NCBI RefSeq assembly: GCF_016916835.1 | Contig: NZ_JAFFIX010000005.1 | Location: 186,001-250,000, forward strand | Direction: 5' to 3' | Source of the DNA: Actinacidiphila bryophytorum | Lineage (GTDB): Bacteria; Actinomycetota; Actinomycetes; Streptomycetales; Streptomycetaceae | DNA: 64,000 nt | Shown: positions 40,684 through 49,768 of the stretch, piece after piece | Numbering within the stretch: the first letter of the stretch is position 1 | Layout: each line of letters begins with the position of its first letter | The notes under the pieces: model-generated | Seen by the model: the letters and a program-made list of their open reading frames with translations, nothing else | What the model was told of the DNA's origin: nothing | The model's database searches: none | Made by a program: the position numbers and the translations under genes

Positions 40684-41565
40684 ATGGGTTTTCCTCCGCC
40701 TCCGCACAACGGTCCGCCGCCACCCGAACAGGGCGGTGGTTTCGGGCCGCCGCAGGGCTTCGGGCCGCCGCCTCCGCCCAATGACGGATTCGGTCCGCCG
40801 CCACCGCCCGCCGACGGATACGGATATCCGCAAGGAGGCGGCTACGGCCCGTCAGGTCCCCCCGGACCGCCCGTGCCGCCCGGCGGCGGCTACGGCTACC
40901 CCGGCGGCGGCTACCCCGGCGGTTTCCCGCCGCCGCCCCCGCCGCCCAACCACACCAAGCGCAACGTGTGGATCGCGGTCGGCGCGGTCGCCGTCGTCGG
41001 CGCGATCGTCGGCGTCATCGCCGCGTCCAGCGGCGGCGGCAGCGACAAGCCCAGCGCCAAGGACACCCCCGGCTCCACGGTGAGCGCACCGCCCACCATG
41101 CCGACCATGCCGACGCCCACCTTCACGCTGCCCACCGACTTCCCCAGCCTCGACCTGCCCACCGACCTCCCGTCGAGCAGCGACGAGCCGGAGCCGACCG
41201 CCTCGGACAGCGAGGAGATGCCGTACGTCGTCGTGGAACCCGGCAAGTGCTTCAACGCGCCCTCCATGACGCACACCATCACCACGGTCCAGACCGTGTC
41301 ATGCACCTCGGCCCACGACGCCCAGTCGATCGCCAACAAGACGCTGTCGGGCACCTTCACCACCGAGGACCAGATCGAGAAGAAGGCGTTCTCGCTGTGC
41401 GAGGCCGACGCGAACAAGCACGCGCCGGCCGGCGGGGACTACTACTCCTACGTGCTGTTCCCGCAGCTGATCACCTACCAGCTGCAGGGCCGCAACACCG
41501 TCACGTGCGCGCTGACCCTCAACGACGGCACCAACGACAAGAAGCTGCACAGCAAGCTCAGCTGA
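40684..41565 (+). CDS. Proline-rich membrane protein with septum-formation-like domain
   Basis: About 293 residues. The N-terminal 90 residues are a Pro/Gly/Tyr/Gln-rich low-complexity tail (repeats such as GFGPPPPPNDGFGPPPPP) in the cytoplasm. One membrane helix follows (VWIAVGAVAVVGAIVGVIAAS), then a Thr/Pro/Ser linker and an extracytoplasmic domain with YVVVEPGKCFNAP and VQTVSCTSAHDAQSI, which resembles the septum formation domain. Cysteines in that domain may form disulfides. Start ATG 40684 has no clear Shine-Dalgarno sequence. Function is unknown. Confidence 0.75.
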   Translation: MGFPPPPHNGPPPPEQGGGFGPPQGFGPPPPPNDGFGPPPPPADGYGYPQGGGYGPSGPPGPPVPPGGGYGYPGGGYPGGFPPPPPPPNHTKRNVWIAVGAVAVVGAIVGVIAASSGGGSDKPSAKDTPGSTVSAPPTMPTMPTPTFTLPTDFPSLDLPTDLPSSSDEPEPTASDSEEMPYVVVEPGKCFNAPSMTHTITTVQTVSCTSAHDAQSIANKTLSGTFTTEDQIEKKAFSLCEADANKHAPAGGDYYSYVLFPQLITYQLQGRNTVTCALTLNDGTNDKKLHSKLS

Positions 41566-41595
41566 AACCGGGCGCCGTGAAGCTAACCTGGCGTC

Positions 41596-42228
41596 ATGAC
41601 GACCCATGCGCAGCGTGAACGTCTGCTCCTCGCCGACCTCCTCGAAAGCGTCGGCCCCGACGCGCCGACCCTGTGCGAGGGCTGGACCGCCCGGGACCTG
41701 GCCGCGCACGTCGTGGTACGCGAGCGCCGCGGTGACGCGGCCGCGGGGCTGGTCGTCCCGCAGCTCGCGGACCGCCTGGAACGGGTACGCGGCGAGTACG
41801 CGCGGCGGCCGTACGAGGAACTGATCCGGCTGATCAGGACCGGGCCGCCGCGCCTGTCGCCCTTCGCGCTCAAGCAGTTCGACGAGGCGTCGAACACGGT
41901 GGAGTTCTACGTGCACACCGAGGATGTGCGGCGGGCGCAGCCGGAGTGGACGCCGCGGGAGATCGACCCGGTCTTCGCCGACGCGCTCTGGTCGCGCCTC
42001 GAGCGGGCCGCGCGCCTGCTCGGGCGGCGCTCGCCCGTCGGCCTCGTCCTGCGCCGGCCCGACGGCCAGACCGTCGTCGCCCACCGGGGCTCGCCGGTCG
42101 TCACGGTCACCGGCGAGCCGGCGGAACTCGCGCTCTACGCATTCGGGCGGCAGTCGTCCGCCGACGTCGTCACCGAAGGTGACAAGGCCGCTGTGGCCTC
42201 GGCCCAAGCGGCCCGGCTCGGTATGTGA
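41596..42228 (+). CDS. TIGR03085-family protein (DinB/mycothiol-isomerase-like fold)
   Basis: 210-residue protein of the TIGR03085 group, related to the mycothiol-dependent maleylpyruvate isomerase N-terminal domain. Metal-binding features include CEGWTARDLAAHVVVRERR (His) and FYVHTEDVRRAQ. The substrate is unknown; a mycothiol-linked role is only an inference. The ATG has no Shine-Dalgarno sequence; TAACCT at 41584-41589 lies 6 nt upstream, which suggests a leaderless mRNA. Confidence 0.85.
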   Translation: MTTHAQRERLLLADLLESVGPDAPTLCEGWTARDLAAHVVVRERRGDAAAGLVVPQLADRLERVRGEYARRPYEELIRLIRTGPPRLSPFALKQFDEASNTVEFYVHTEDVRRAQPEWTPREIDPVFADALWSRLERAARLLGRRSPVGLVLRRPDGQTVVAHRGSPVVTVTGEPAELALYAFGRQSSADVVTEGDKAAVASAQAARLGM

Positions 42229-42284
42229 CTCCCCGGGCTGCCCGGACCCCTTTCCCCGAGACCTCCCCCCGTCATGCGGTTGCC

Positions 42285-42625
42285 CGCGCCGTTCCCCGCG
42301 CCCCTGGGTGATTGCCACCTACGGTGAGCTTGCACCTCCCGGTGCGTGGGTGATGGGGCGCGCCGTTCCCCGCGCCCCTGGGGGGCTGCCCCTTGCGGTG
42401 GGCCGGTCGCCTTTCCCCCGGTGGGGGGCGTGCACAGGTCACTGCCACCTGCGGTGGGCTTGCACCTTTCGGCGCGTCGTGGCTGGGCGCGCAGTTCCCC
42501 GCGCCCCTGAAAAACGCTCACCCTCCTGCGCAGAGGGCAAGCCATCAGGGGCGCGGGGAACTGCGCGCCCAGCCCGGACGGGCGGAAAGAAAGCAACGCC
42601 ACAGCAAGTGGCAATCACCTTCGCC
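42285..42625. repeat. Cluster of GC-rich repeats with a perfect 30-bp inverted repeat
   Basis: The 404-bp gap between two convergent genes is almost all repeat. GTTCCCCGCGCCCCTG occurs near 42291, 42365 and 42494. The 30 bases at 42481-42510 recur exactly inverted at 42545-42574, with a 34-nt loop. GTGATTGCCAC and its complement occur at 42308-42318 and 42608-42618. The arms share the core found in the trpC-trpM gap and near 54.6 kb. It could act as a bidirectional terminator. Confidence 0.85.
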
Positions 42626-42632
42626 CCCCGGG

Positions 42633-43862
42633 TCAGGGGAGTTCGGCGTGGCGGATGGATGGGCGGAAGGCGGTGAGGGCACCGCCCAGGGCGGAGAAGG
42701 CGGCGCTCACCAGGAAAACAGGGGAAGCGCCGTACGCACCGACGCAGGAGGCGACGAGGGGGTAGGCCAGCGGGGCGAGGCCGAAGCCCGTGAGGCTCAT
42801 GACGGAGGTGACCCGGCCGAGGTAGGCCGGATCGGTGGCGCTCTGGATGAGTGACGTCGCGAGCCCGCCGCAGATGCCGCAGATGAGCCCGGCCAGGAAG
42901 GCCACCGCGACGGCGGCGCCCAGCACGGGCGCGACCCCGATGAAGCCGACCGCGGCGGAGCCGAGGAGCAGCGTGGTGATCTGCACCGCCCCGGCCCGCG
43001 GTATGCCGCCGCGTACGGCGAGCAGTACGGCGCTGGCTCCCGAGCCGGCACCGAACGCGGCGATGACCCACCCGTATCCGGCGGCGCCCCACCCGCGCTG
43101 GTCGCAGAGCAGGACCATGCCGACGTTGAGCGGCCCGACGAGGCCGAGTTCGCACATGGCGCCGGACAGGACCAGCGGTCCGACGATCCGGTGCCGCCGG
43201 ATGTAGCGCAGCCCGTCGCGCAGTTCCTGTGCGGCGGGGGCGCGTTCGGCGGGGGGCTGCGGGGTGATCCGGGTGCCGACCAGCAGCGGCACGGAGGTCG
43301 CGAAGAGCAGCCCGGCCACGGCGAAGGCGGCTGCGGCCCCGCCGATGCCCATGGCCAGGCCGCCGGCGGGCGGCCCCACCACCGTGCCGACGCGGATCGC
43401 CATGGCGCGCAGGCCCTGCAGACGTACGAGCTGGTCGGGGGTGGTGATACGGGGCGGCAGCGCGCCGACCGCGGGCATGAACAGCGCGTCCACGACGCCG
43501 AACACCAGGGCGAGGGCGACGAGCAGCCACAGCCCGGGCGACGCGAGGGCGAGCGCGGCCGCGGCGGCGAGGATCAGCCCGCAGCGCACGGTGTCGCTGC
43601 CGATGACGACCAGCCGCGGGCCGAAGCGGTCGGCGACCACTCCCCCGCCGAGCATGAGGACGGCGCGCGGCACCGCGCCCGCCGCCATGACCAGGCCGAC
43701 CTGCGCGGGCGGCGCGACCTTGGCGGCGGCGAACCCGAGGGCGACGAAGTAGACGGAGTCGCCGAGCATCGAGGCGATGTAGGCGGTGAGCCAGCGCAGG
43801 ACGTTGCTGTCGCGGTAGGCGGGCCGGCCTGCGGCGGCCCCGGTGGCAGCGGTCGCCGACAT
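42633..43862 (-). CDS. MFS transporter (drug-exporter-like)
   Basis: 409-residue membrane protein with about 12 hydrophobic segments. The MFS motif A-like segment GGGVVADRFGPRLVV follows helix 2, and LQGLRAMAIRVGTVVGPPAGG fits motif C-like helix packing. It is related to MFS_3/enterobactin-exporter-type permeases; the substrate is unknown. The ATG has GAGGAGG 7 nt upstream. It starts 17 nt after the winged-helix regulator gene, so the two probably form one operon. Confidence 0.88.
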   Translation of the reverse strand: MSATAATGAAAGRPAYRDSNVLRWLTAYIASMLGDSVYFVALGFAAAKVAPPAQVGLVMAAGAVPRAVLMLGGGVVADRFGPRLVVIGSDTVRCGLILAAAAALALASPGLWLLVALALVFGVVDALFMPAVGALPPRITTPDQLVRLQGLRAMAIRVGTVVGPPAGGLAMGIGGAAAAFAVAGLLFATSVPLLVGTRITPQPPAERAPAAQELRDGLRYIRRHRIVGPLVLSGAMCELGLVGPLNVGMVLLCDQRGWGAAGYGWVIAAFGAGSGASAVLLAVRGGIPRAGAVQITTLLLGSAAVGFIGVAPVLGAAVAVAFLAGLICGICGGLATSLIQSATDPAYLGRVTSVMSLTGFGLAPLAYPLVASCVGAYGASPVFLVSAAFSALGGALTAFRPSIRHAELP

Positions 43863-43879
43863 GGGCCGGCCTCCTCGGG

Positions 43880-44473
43880 TCAGGGGCGGAAGGGGAATCC
43901 GTACATCTGCACGGCCACGTGCTCGCGGCCCGCGGTGTCGCCGGCGTCCTCCGCGGCCCGGCCGCGGTCGGTCCAGCGCTGCATCAGCTCGCCGATCTCC
44001 TCGGCCATCTGCTGCAGTTCCGCCGCGTTGAGCAGCGGCATGTACTCGGAGGAGAAGGCGGCGTTGGTCCACTCGCGGGGCCAGGCGGACTGCTCGTCCA
44101 GATACTGCTGGTAGCGCTCGGCCCGGGTGGCGAGCAGCTGCCGGGTGACGCGGGCGATGACGGCGGCGCCCTCGGGCTCCTCGTCGAAGTCGGCGTTGCG
44201 GAAGGTGAACCCGCGCTCGGCGGAGATCTTCCACCAGCGCTCCCTGCCGTCGGTGCTGTGCTCGGGCGCCTCGACGATGAAGCCGTGCGCGGCCATCTTC
44301 CGCAGGTGGTAGCTGACCAGCGAGACCGCTTCGTCCACCTGGTCGGCCAGGTGGGAGGCGGTGGCGGTGCGTGCGGTGAACAGGGCGCGGTAGAGGCGGA
44401 TGCGCAAGGGGTGGGTGAAGACCTTCAGGGCGTCGAGGTCGGTGATGCGCTGGGAGCGGTCGTGGTCGGTCAC
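43880..44473 (-). CDS. ArsR/HTH_20-type winged-helix transcriptional regulator
   Basis: 197-residue DNA-binding protein. The winged helix is in roughly residues 15-85 (KVFTHPLRIRLYRALFTARTATA, then LVSYHLRKMAAHGFIVEAP). The C-terminal half is helical with many charged residues and probably mediates dimerisation or ligand sensing. It probably represses itself and the downstream MFS gene. I chose GTG at 44473: TAGCCT lies 7 nt upstream with a -35 at 17-bp spacing, indicating a leaderless transcript. An upstream start (44521) would run through the promoter. Confidence 0.85.
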   Translation of the reverse strand: MTDHDRSQRITDLDALKVFTHPLRIRLYRALFTARTATASHLADQVDEAVSLVSYHLRKMAAHGFIVEAPEHSTDGRERWWKISAERGFTFRNADFDEEPEGAAVIARVTRQLLATRAERYQQYLDEQSAWPREWTNAAFSSEYMPLLNAAELQQMAEEIGELMQRWTDRGRAAEDAGDTAGREHVAVQMYGFPFRP

Positions 44474-44480
44474 AGCACCC

Positions 44481-44532
44481 AGGCTAGGTACACAAAGAAA
44501 TTTGCACAACATCTGTTGCACAAATTTTCTTT
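44481..44532 (-). promoter_or_regulatory. Leaderless promoter with overlapping operator of the wHTH-MFS operon
   Basis: Reading the minus strand, -35 TTGTGC (44504-44509) and -10 TAGCCT (44481-44486) are 17 bp apart, and the GTG start codon begins 7 nt after the -10. The octamer TTGCACAA (plus strand) occurs directly repeated at 44502-44509 and 44516-44523, and A/T-rich arms AAAGAAATTT (44494-44503) and AAATTTTCTTT (44522-44532) flank it as an imperfect inverted repeat. The patch is unusually A/T-rich for this genome. The operator overlaps the -35, consistent with autorepression. Confidence 0.6.
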
Positions 44533-44582
44533 CTCACCTGATCGCCCCCGTCCACCCCTGCCGTCCCGGCAGGATGGCCGGC

Positions 44583-45185
44583 ATGTCTGTCGACGGCACC
44601 CGTGCACATCTGAGCGGCCCCGGTGACCTGCCGCCCCTGGTGGAGCTCGCCGCCCGCACCGCGACCCTGCTGGACTTCCCCTACTCCTGCCGCCCGGAGC
44701 AGGGCCGCCTGCTGCACGCGCTGGCCGCGGGCGCCGAGCGCATCGGCGAGACCGGCACCGGCTGCGGGGTGGGCCTGGCCTGGCTGGTGTCCGGCATGCG
44801 GGACGGTGCGACTGCGGTGAGCGTCGAGCGGGACGCCGCCAGGGCCGAGGCGGCGGCCGGCCTCTTCACCGGGCTGTCCCGCTGGGTGACCGTGCGGCAC
44901 GCGGACTGGACGGCGATAGCCGACGACGGCCCCTTCGACCTGCTGGTCCTCGACGGCGGCGGCCAGGGCAAGGGGGACGGCCCGGCCGCGGACCCGGTCG
45001 CCCTGCTGCGCCCCGGCGGCGTCCTGGTCATCGACGACTTCACCCCGGCCAGGGGTGCGCCGCCCGTCCACGCGGGCGCCCCCGACACGGCCCGGCTGCA
45101 CTGGCTCGACCACCCGGCGCTGCGCACGGTCGAGGTCCCGCTGGCCCCCGACCTGGCGGTGCTGCTCTGTACGCGGGTGGTCTAG
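44583..45185 (+). CDS. O-methyltransferase-like SAM-dependent methyltransferase
   Basis: 200-residue cytoplasmic protein with a class I methyltransferase fold. The SAM-binding motif is IGETGTGCGVGLAWLV, with the acidic residue in AVSVERDAARAEAA. Motif IV is FDLLVLDGGGQ, then LLRPGGVLVIDDF. It resembles the O-methyltransferase/class I SAM families; the substrate is unknown. ATG at 44583 is used; an in-frame ATG at 44574 is the alternative. It is divergent from the winged-helix gene and convergent with hisF. Confidence 0.82.
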   Translation: MSVDGTRAHLSGPGDLPPLVELAARTATLLDFPYSCRPEQGRLLHALAAGAERIGETGTGCGVGLAWLVSGMRDGATAVSVERDAARAEAAAGLFTGLSRWVTVRHADWTAIADDGPFDLLVLDGGGQGKGDGPAADPVALLRPGGVLVIDDFTPARGAPPVHAGAPDTARLHWLDHPALRTVEVPLAPDLAVLLCTRVV

Positions 45186-45207
45186 GGCCTGTCCGCCCTC
45201 AGGCCCT
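45184..45207. terminator. Short bidirectional terminator overlapping two stops
   Basis: An 8-bp stem AGGGCCTG/CAGGCCCT (45184-45191 with 45200-45207) with an 8-nt loop fills the 21-nt gap between the methyltransferase and hisF stops and overlaps both stop codons by one or two bases. Confidence 0.6.
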
Positions 45208-45965
45208 CAGCGGACCGGGTGCCCCGCCGAGCGCAGCGCTGACTTGACCTCGGGGATGCGCAGGTCGCCGAAGTGGAAGACGGACGCCGCGAGCACCGCG
45301 TCCGCGCCCGCGGCGACGGCCGGGGCGAAGTCGGCGAGCCGCCCGGCGCCGCCGGAGGCGATCACCGGCACCGACACCCGGGCGCGCACCGCGGCGATCA
45401 TCTCGGTGTCGTAGCCGTCCTTGGTGCCGTCCGCGTCCATCGAGTTGAGCAGGATCTCGCCGGCGCCCAGCTCCGCGGCCCGCTCGGCCCACTCGACGGC
45501 GTCCATGCCGGTGCCGCGCCGGCCGCCGTGCGTGGTGACCTCGAAGCCCTCGCCCGAGGCGGCCCGCCGCGCGTCCACCGACAGCACGAGCACCTGCCGC
45601 CCGAAGCGCTCGGCGATCTCCCGGATCAGCTCGGGGCGGGCGATGGCCGCGGTGTTGACGCCGACCTTGTCGGCGCCGGCCCGCAGCAGCTTGTCGACGT
45701 CGTCGGCGCTGCGCACCCCGCCGCCGACGGTGAGCGGGATGAAGACCTGCTCGGCGGTGCGGCGCACCACGTCGTAGGTGGTCTCGCGGTCGCCGGAGGA
45801 GGCGGTGATGTCCAGGAAGGTCAACTCGTCGGCGCCCTCGGCGTCGTAGAGCCTGGCCATCTCGACCGGGTCGCCCGCGTCGCGCAGGTTCTGGAAGTTG
45901 ACGCCCTTGACGACCCGCCCGCCGTCCACGTCCAGGCAGGGGATGACGCGCACCGCCAGGGTCAT
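45207..45965 (-). CDS. hisF: Imidazole glycerol phosphate synthase, cyclase subunit
   Basis: 252-residue TIM-barrel enzyme that uses ammonia from HisH to form imidazole glycerol phosphate and AICAR. The catalytic Asp11 is in [16 protein letters not shown], and the second Asp is in [13 protein letters not shown]. The internal half-barrel repeat is clear. It is the last gene of the his operon and overlaps ridA by 4 nt (ATGA). Confidence 0.95.
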   Translation of the reverse strand: MTLAVRVIPCLDVDGGRVVKGVNFQNLRDAGDPVEMARLYDAEGADELTFLDITASSGDRETTYDVVRRTAEQVFIPLTVGGGVRSADDVDKLLRAGADKVGVNTAAIARPELIREIAERFGRQVLVLSVDARRAASGEGFEVTTHGGRRGTGMDAVEWAERAAELGAGEILLNSMDADGTKDGYDTEMIAAVRARVSVPVIASGGAGRLADFAPAVAAGADAVLAASVFHFGDLRIPEVKSALRSAGHPVR

Positions 45966-46375
45966 TCGGTAACTCCTCCATCAGCGCGGAAAGCTTCGAT
46001 CTCGACTTCGACCAGCACCCGGGAGTCGGTGAAGCCGGCCACCACGACCATCGTCGCGGCGGGCCTGACCGCGTCGAACAGCTCGCGGTGGGCGCGGCCC
46101 ACGTCGTCGGCGTCGCGTGCATGGCTCAGGTACATCCGGGTGCGGATGACGCTGTCAGGCCCCAGCCCGAACGGTTCGAGCGCGGCCAGCGCGTTGCCGA
46201 AGGCCAGCAGCGTCTGCTCGTACGGGCTGCCCTCGCCCCGCACCGCGCCGTCGACCAGCGGCATGGTGCCGGACACCAGCACCCTGTCCCCCGCGGCGAC
46301 GGCCCGGGCGAAGCCGATGGTCTCCTCCAGCGGACTGTCGGACTGCTCACGCCGTACTGCGGGGTCTGCGGTCAT
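45962..46375 (-). CDS. RidA-family protein
   Basis: 137-residue small trimeric-type enzyme of the RidA/YjgF family, which deaminates reactive enamine/imine intermediates. The conserved blocks [19 protein letters not shown] and [21 protein letters not shown] and VEVEIEAF are visible. It lies between priA and hisF with 4-nt overlaps at both ends, so it is firmly part of the his operon. The key Arg of archetypal RidA seems present in IRTRMYL. Whether it removes a His- or Trp-pathway by-product is not known. Confidence 0.88.
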   Translation of the reverse strand: MTADPAVRREQSDSPLEETIGFARAVAAGDRVLVSGTMPLVDGAVRGEGSPYEQTLLAFGNALAALEPFGLGPDSVIRTRMYLSHARDADDVGRAHRELFDAVRPAATMVVVAGFTDSRVLVEVEIEAFRADGGVTE

Positions 46376-47097
46376 CGTGACACTGCCTCCAAGGCCTCTT
46401 CGAGCGTGAACGCCTTCGCGTAGAGGGCCTTGCCCACGATCGCGCCCTCCACGCCCTGCGGAACAAGAGACGCGATGGCACGCAGGTCGTCAAGGCTGGA
46501 CACACCGCCGGACGCGACGACCGGGCGGTCGGTCGCGGCGCACACGTTCGCCAGCAGCTCCAGGTTGGGCCCCTGCAGGGTGCCGTCCTTGGCGATGTCG
46601 GTGACGACGTAGCGCGCGCAGCCCTCGGAGTCCAGGCGGGCCAGCGTCTCGTAGAGGTCGCCGCCGTCGCGGGTCCAGCCGCGGCCGCGCAGCGTGGTGC
46701 CGCGCACGTCCAGGCCGACCGCGATCCGGTCGCCGTGCTCGGCGATGACCTTGGCGACCCACTCGGGGGTCTCCAGCGCGGCCGTGCCCAGGTTGACGCG
46801 GGTGCAGCCGGTGGCCAGGGCCGCGGCGAGCGTGTCGTCGTCGCGGATGCCGCCGGACAGCTCGACCTTGATGTCCATGGTGCGGGCCACCTCGGCGATA
46901 CGCGCCCGGTTGTCGCCGGTGCCGAAGGCCGCGTCGAGGTCCACCAGGTGCAGCCACTCGGCGCCCGCGCCCTGCCAGGCGAGGGCCGCGGCGAGCGGGT
47001 CGCCGTACGACGTCTCGGAGCCGGACTCGCCGTGCACGAGGCGTACGGCCTGGCCGTCGCGGACGTCGACGGCGGGGAGCAGTTCGAGCTTGGTCAT
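46372..47097 (-). CDS. priA: Phosphoribosyl isomerase A (HisA/TrpF dual)
   Basis: 241-residue TIM-barrel isomerase. It catalyses the Amadori rearrangement of ProFAR (His) and, in actinobacteria, also of PRA (Trp). Catalytic Asp residues are in [16 protein letters not shown] and AVGLDVRG; phosphate-binding [11 protein letters not shown] and GAIVGKALY close the barrel. No trpF is present in the window, which is consistent with dual function. AGGA lies about 10 nt before the ATG at 47097. Confidence 0.93.
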   Translation of the reverse strand: MTKLELLPAVDVRDGQAVRLVHGESGSETSYGDPLAAALAWQGAGAEWLHLVDLDAAFGTGDNRARIAEVARTMDIKVELSGGIRDDDTLAAALATGCTRVNLGTAALETPEWVAKVIAEHGDRIAVGLDVRGTTLRGRGWTRDGGDLYETLARLDSEGCARYVVTDIAKDGTLQGPNLELLANVCAATDRPVVASGGVSSLDDLRAIASLVPQGVEGAIVGKALYAKAFTLEEALEAVSR

Positions 47098-47143
47098 CGG
47101 GGTGCGTCCTCGCGGGTGGTGTGGGTCGTCGGTGGCCGGCAGG

Positions 47144-47779
47144 TCACAGGGTGCCGAGCCAGTTGGCGAGCAGCAGGGCGCCGGCCTCGCCCGACTTCTC
47201 GGGGTGGAACTGGGTGGCCCACAGCGGGCCGTTCTCCACCGCGGCCACGAAGGGCTCGCCGTGGGTGGTCCAGCTGACCTTGGGACCGGCGATGCGGTCG
47301 CTCTGCGTCTCCAGGTCCCAGCTGCGGACGGCGTAGGAGTGCACGAAGTAGAAGCGGGCGTCCTCGGCGGTGCCGGCGAAGAGCGCGGAGCCCTCGGCCG
47401 CCTTGACCGTGTTCCAGCCCATGTGCGGGACGACGGGCGCCTGGAGCGGCTCCACCGTGCCGGGCCACTCGTCCAGGCCGTCGGTCTGCACACCGTGTTC
47501 GATGCCGCGCGCGAAGAGGATCTGCATGCCGACGCAGATCCCCATGACCGGCCGCCCGCCGGCCAGCCGGCGCCCGACGATCCAGTCGCCGCGCACCGCC
47601 GTGAGCCCGGCCATGCACGCGGCGAAGGCGCCGACGCCGGGCACGAGCAGGCCGTCGGCCTGCATCGCCCGGTCGAAGTCGGCGGTGATCTCGACGTCGG
47701 CGCCGACGTGCGCGAGGGCGCGCTCGGCCGACCTGACGTTGCCGAATCCGTAGTCGAGGACGACGACGCTCTTGCCCAT
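47144..47779 (-). CDS. hisH: Imidazole glycerol phosphate synthase, glutaminase subunit
   Basis: 211-residue class I amidotransferase subunit that supplies ammonia to HisF. The nucleophile Cys is in [11 protein letters not shown]; the catalytic His-Glu pair is in [13 protein letters not shown]. Starts [17 protein letters not shown]. It begins 9 nt after the 50-residue membrane protein gene. Confidence 0.95.
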   Translation of the reverse strand: MGKSVVVLDYGFGNVRSAERALAHVGADVEITADFDRAMQADGLLVPGVGAFAACMAGLTAVRGDWIVGRRLAGGRPVMGICVGMQILFARGIEHGVQTDGLDEWPGTVEPLQAPVVPHMGWNTVKAAEGSALFAGTAEDARFYFVHSYAVRSWDLETQSDRIAGPKVSWTTHGEPFVAAVENGPLWATQFHPEKSGEAGALLLANWLGTL

Positions 47780-47788
47780 CCCGGCCCC

Positions 47789-47941
47789 CTACAGGTTGAG
47801 CAGGCCGGCGACCAGCGACATCGCCGATCCGATGGCCAGCAGTGCGATCAGCGACCTGGACTGCTTCTGCTGCCAGAACGAGTACACCCCACCCGCCAGG
47901 AACAGCCCCAGCAGGATGAAGAGGGTCGATCCCTTGTTCAC
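47789..47941 (-). CDS. Small membrane protein in the his operon
   Basis: 50-residue protein with two hydrophobic segments, [19 protein letters not shown] (5-23) and [20 protein letters not shown] (31-50), separated by a basic QQKQSRS loop. About 92% of third codon positions are G/C, so coding is well supported. The GTG start has GGAAAG 7 nt upstream. It sits between hisB and hisH, and its start overlaps the preceding 40-codon ORF by 4 nt. Function is unknown; it is too short for most automatic callers. Confidence 0.8.
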   Translation of the reverse strand: MNKGSTLFILLGLFLAGGVYSFWQQKQSRSLIALLAIGSAMSLVAGLLNL

Positions 47942-48060
47942 AGCATCTTTCCGTTCTCCCCCAGAGCTACCGCATGGGCGGTGCCCCGTTCTCCGCCCGC
48001 GCGGCGACAGCTGGCGCCGCGTTCTGTCTGCGGCCGAGTGGCCTTGCGTGCGTCGCTCAC
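47938..48060 (-). CDS. Possible 40-residue linker ORF between hisB and the small membrane protein
   Basis: 40-codon frame, GTG at 48058-48060, stop at 47938-47940. Its start overlaps the hisB stop by GTGA, and its stop overlaps the next gene's start by GTGA, filling the gap exactly. The product would be basic and hydrophilic ([11 protein letters not shown] to GENGKML). Third-position G/C is only about 72%, near the genome average, so it may be a translated spacer that keeps ribosomes coupled, or chance. Confidence 0.35.
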   Translation of the reverse strand: MSDARKATRPQTERGASCRRAGGERGTAHAVALGENGKML

Positions 48061-48650
48061 AATGCGCCCTTCGTCGACGGCAAGATCCCGGCGGCGCGCG
48101 GGTCGCGCTCGCTGGCGTAGCGCAGTGCCCTGGCCAGCGCCTTGAACTGGCACTCCACGATGTGGTGCGCGTTGCGGCCGTACGGCACGTGCACGTGCAG
48201 GGCGATCTGGGCCTGGGCCACGAAGGACTCCAGGATGTGCCGGGTCATCGTGGTGTCGTAGCTGCCGATCATCGGCGCCATGTGCTCGGGCTCGGTGTGC
48301 ACCAGGTAGGGGCGGCCCGAGAGGTCCACGGTGACCTGGGCCAGCGACTCGTCCAGCGGGACCGTGCAGTTGCCGAAGCGGTAGATGCCGACCTTGTCGC
48401 CGAGCGCCTGCTTGAACGCCGCGCCCAGGGCGAGCGCGGTGTCCTCGATGGTGTGGTGGGTGTCGATGTGCAGGTCGCCCTCGGTCTTCACCGACAGGTC
48501 GAAGAGCCCGTGCCTGCCGAGCTGGTCGAGCATGTGGTCGTAGAAGCCGACGCCGGTGGACACCGACACCTGCCCGGTGCCGTCGAGGTCGATCTCGACC
48601 ACGACGGACGTCTCCTTGGTGGTGCGCTCGACGCGGCCCACGCGGGTCAT
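48057..48650 (-). CDS. hisB: Imidazoleglycerol-phosphate dehydratase
   Basis: 197-residue manganese-dependent dehydratase (monofunctional, without the phosphatase domain of E. coli HisB). Metal-binding histidines are in [46 protein letters not shown] and [19 protein letters not shown]. The ATG overlaps the hisC stop by 4 nt (ATGA). Confidence 0.95.
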   Translation of the reverse strand: MTRVGRVERTTKETSVVVEIDLDGTGQVSVSTGVGFYDHMLDQLGRHGLFDLSVKTEGDLHIDTHHTIEDTALALGAAFKQALGDKVGIYRFGNCTVPLDESLAQVTVDLSGRPYLVHTEPEHMAPMIGSYDTTMTRHILESFVAQAQIALHVHVPYGRNAHHIVECQFKALARALRYASERDPRAAGILPSTKGAL

Positions 48651-49768
48651 ACCTGCTCCTCGGTTGTGCTGTGGTCCTTGAAGACGGCTCGCGCCGCGTC
48701 CAGGAACGCGTCGTTCTCCGCGGGGGTGCCGACCGAGACCCGCAGCCAGCCGGGCACACCGTTGTCCCGTACCAGCACGCCGTGGGCGAGCACCGCCTCC
48801 CAGGCGGCGTGGCTGTCGGCGAACCGGCCGAACTGCACGAAGTTGCCGTCGGAGTCGACCACGTCGTAGCCGGTGGCGCGCAGCCCGTCGACCACCCGGT
48901 CCCGCTCGGCCTTGAGCTGGTCGACGTAGCCGAGCAGCGTGTCGGTGTACTCCAGCGCGGCCAGCGCGGTCGCCTGGGTGACCGCCGACAGGTGGTAGGG
49001 CAGCCGGACCAGCTGCACCGCGTCGACCACGGCGGGGTCGGCGGCCAGGTAGCCCAGCCGCAGCCCGGCCGCGCCGAAGGCCTTGGACATGGTGCGGGTC
49101 AGCACCAGGTGGGGGCGGCCCTCGACGAGCGGCAGCAGCGACGGCTGGTGGGAGAACTCGCCGTAGGCCTCGTCCACCACGACCAGCGAGGGGCGCGCGG
49201 CCTGCGCGGCCTCGTACAGCGCGAGGACCGTCTCGGCGGCGACCGCGGTGCCGGTCGGGTTGTTGGGCGAGCAGACGAAGACCACCTCGGGGCGCCGCTC
49301 GGCGATCTCCCGTACGGCCGCCGACACGTCGATGGTGAAGTCGGGATTGCGCGGCCCGGAGATCCAGCCGGTGCCGGTGCCGCGGGAGATCAGCGCGTGC
49401 ATCGAGTACGACGGCTCGAAGCCGATCGCGCTGCGGCCGGGGCCGCCGAAGGTCTGCAGCAGCTGCTGGATGATCTCGTTGGAGCCGTTCGCCGCCCACA
49501 CCTGCGCCAGGCCCACCGGGTGGCCCGCGGTCCTGGTCAGGTACGCCGCGAGCGCGGTGCGCAGCTCGACCGCGTCCCGGTCGGGGTAGCGGTTCAGGCC
49601 GCGGGCGGCCTCGGCGACCCGCTCGGCGATCCTGGCGACCAGGGCCTCCGGCAGCGGGTAGGGGTTCTCGTTGGTGTTCAGCCGCACCGGCACGTCCAGC
49701 TGCGGGGCGCCGTAAGGCGAGTGGCCGCGCAGCTCGTCCCGGATGGGCAGGTCGTCGATGCGGGTCAC
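48647..49768 (-). CDS. hisC: Histidinol-phosphate aminotransferase
   Basis: 373-residue class II PLP aminotransferase that converts imidazole acetol phosphate to histidinol phosphate. It shows [50 protein letters not shown] and the PLP lysine in [17 protein letters not shown]. The GTG start overlaps the hisD stop by 4 nt (GTGA). Confidence 0.95.
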   Translation of the reverse strand: MTRIDDLPIRDELRGHSPYGAPQLDVPVRLNTNENPYPLPEALVARIAERVAEAARGLNRYPDRDAVELRTALAAYLTRTAGHPVGLAQVWAANGSNEIIQQLLQTFGGPGRSAIGFEPSYSMHALISRGTGTGWISGPRNPDFTIDVSAAVREIAERRPEVVFVCSPNNPTGTAVAAETVLALYEAAQAARPSLVVVDEAYGEFSHQPSLLPLVEGRPHLVLTRTMSKAFGAAGLRLGYLAADPAVVDAVQLVRLPYHLSAVTQATALAALEYTDTLLGYVDQLKAERDRVVDGLRATGYDVVDSDGNFVQFGRFADSHAAWEAVLAHGVLVRDNGVPGWLRVSVGTPAENDAFLDAARAVFKDHSTTEEQV

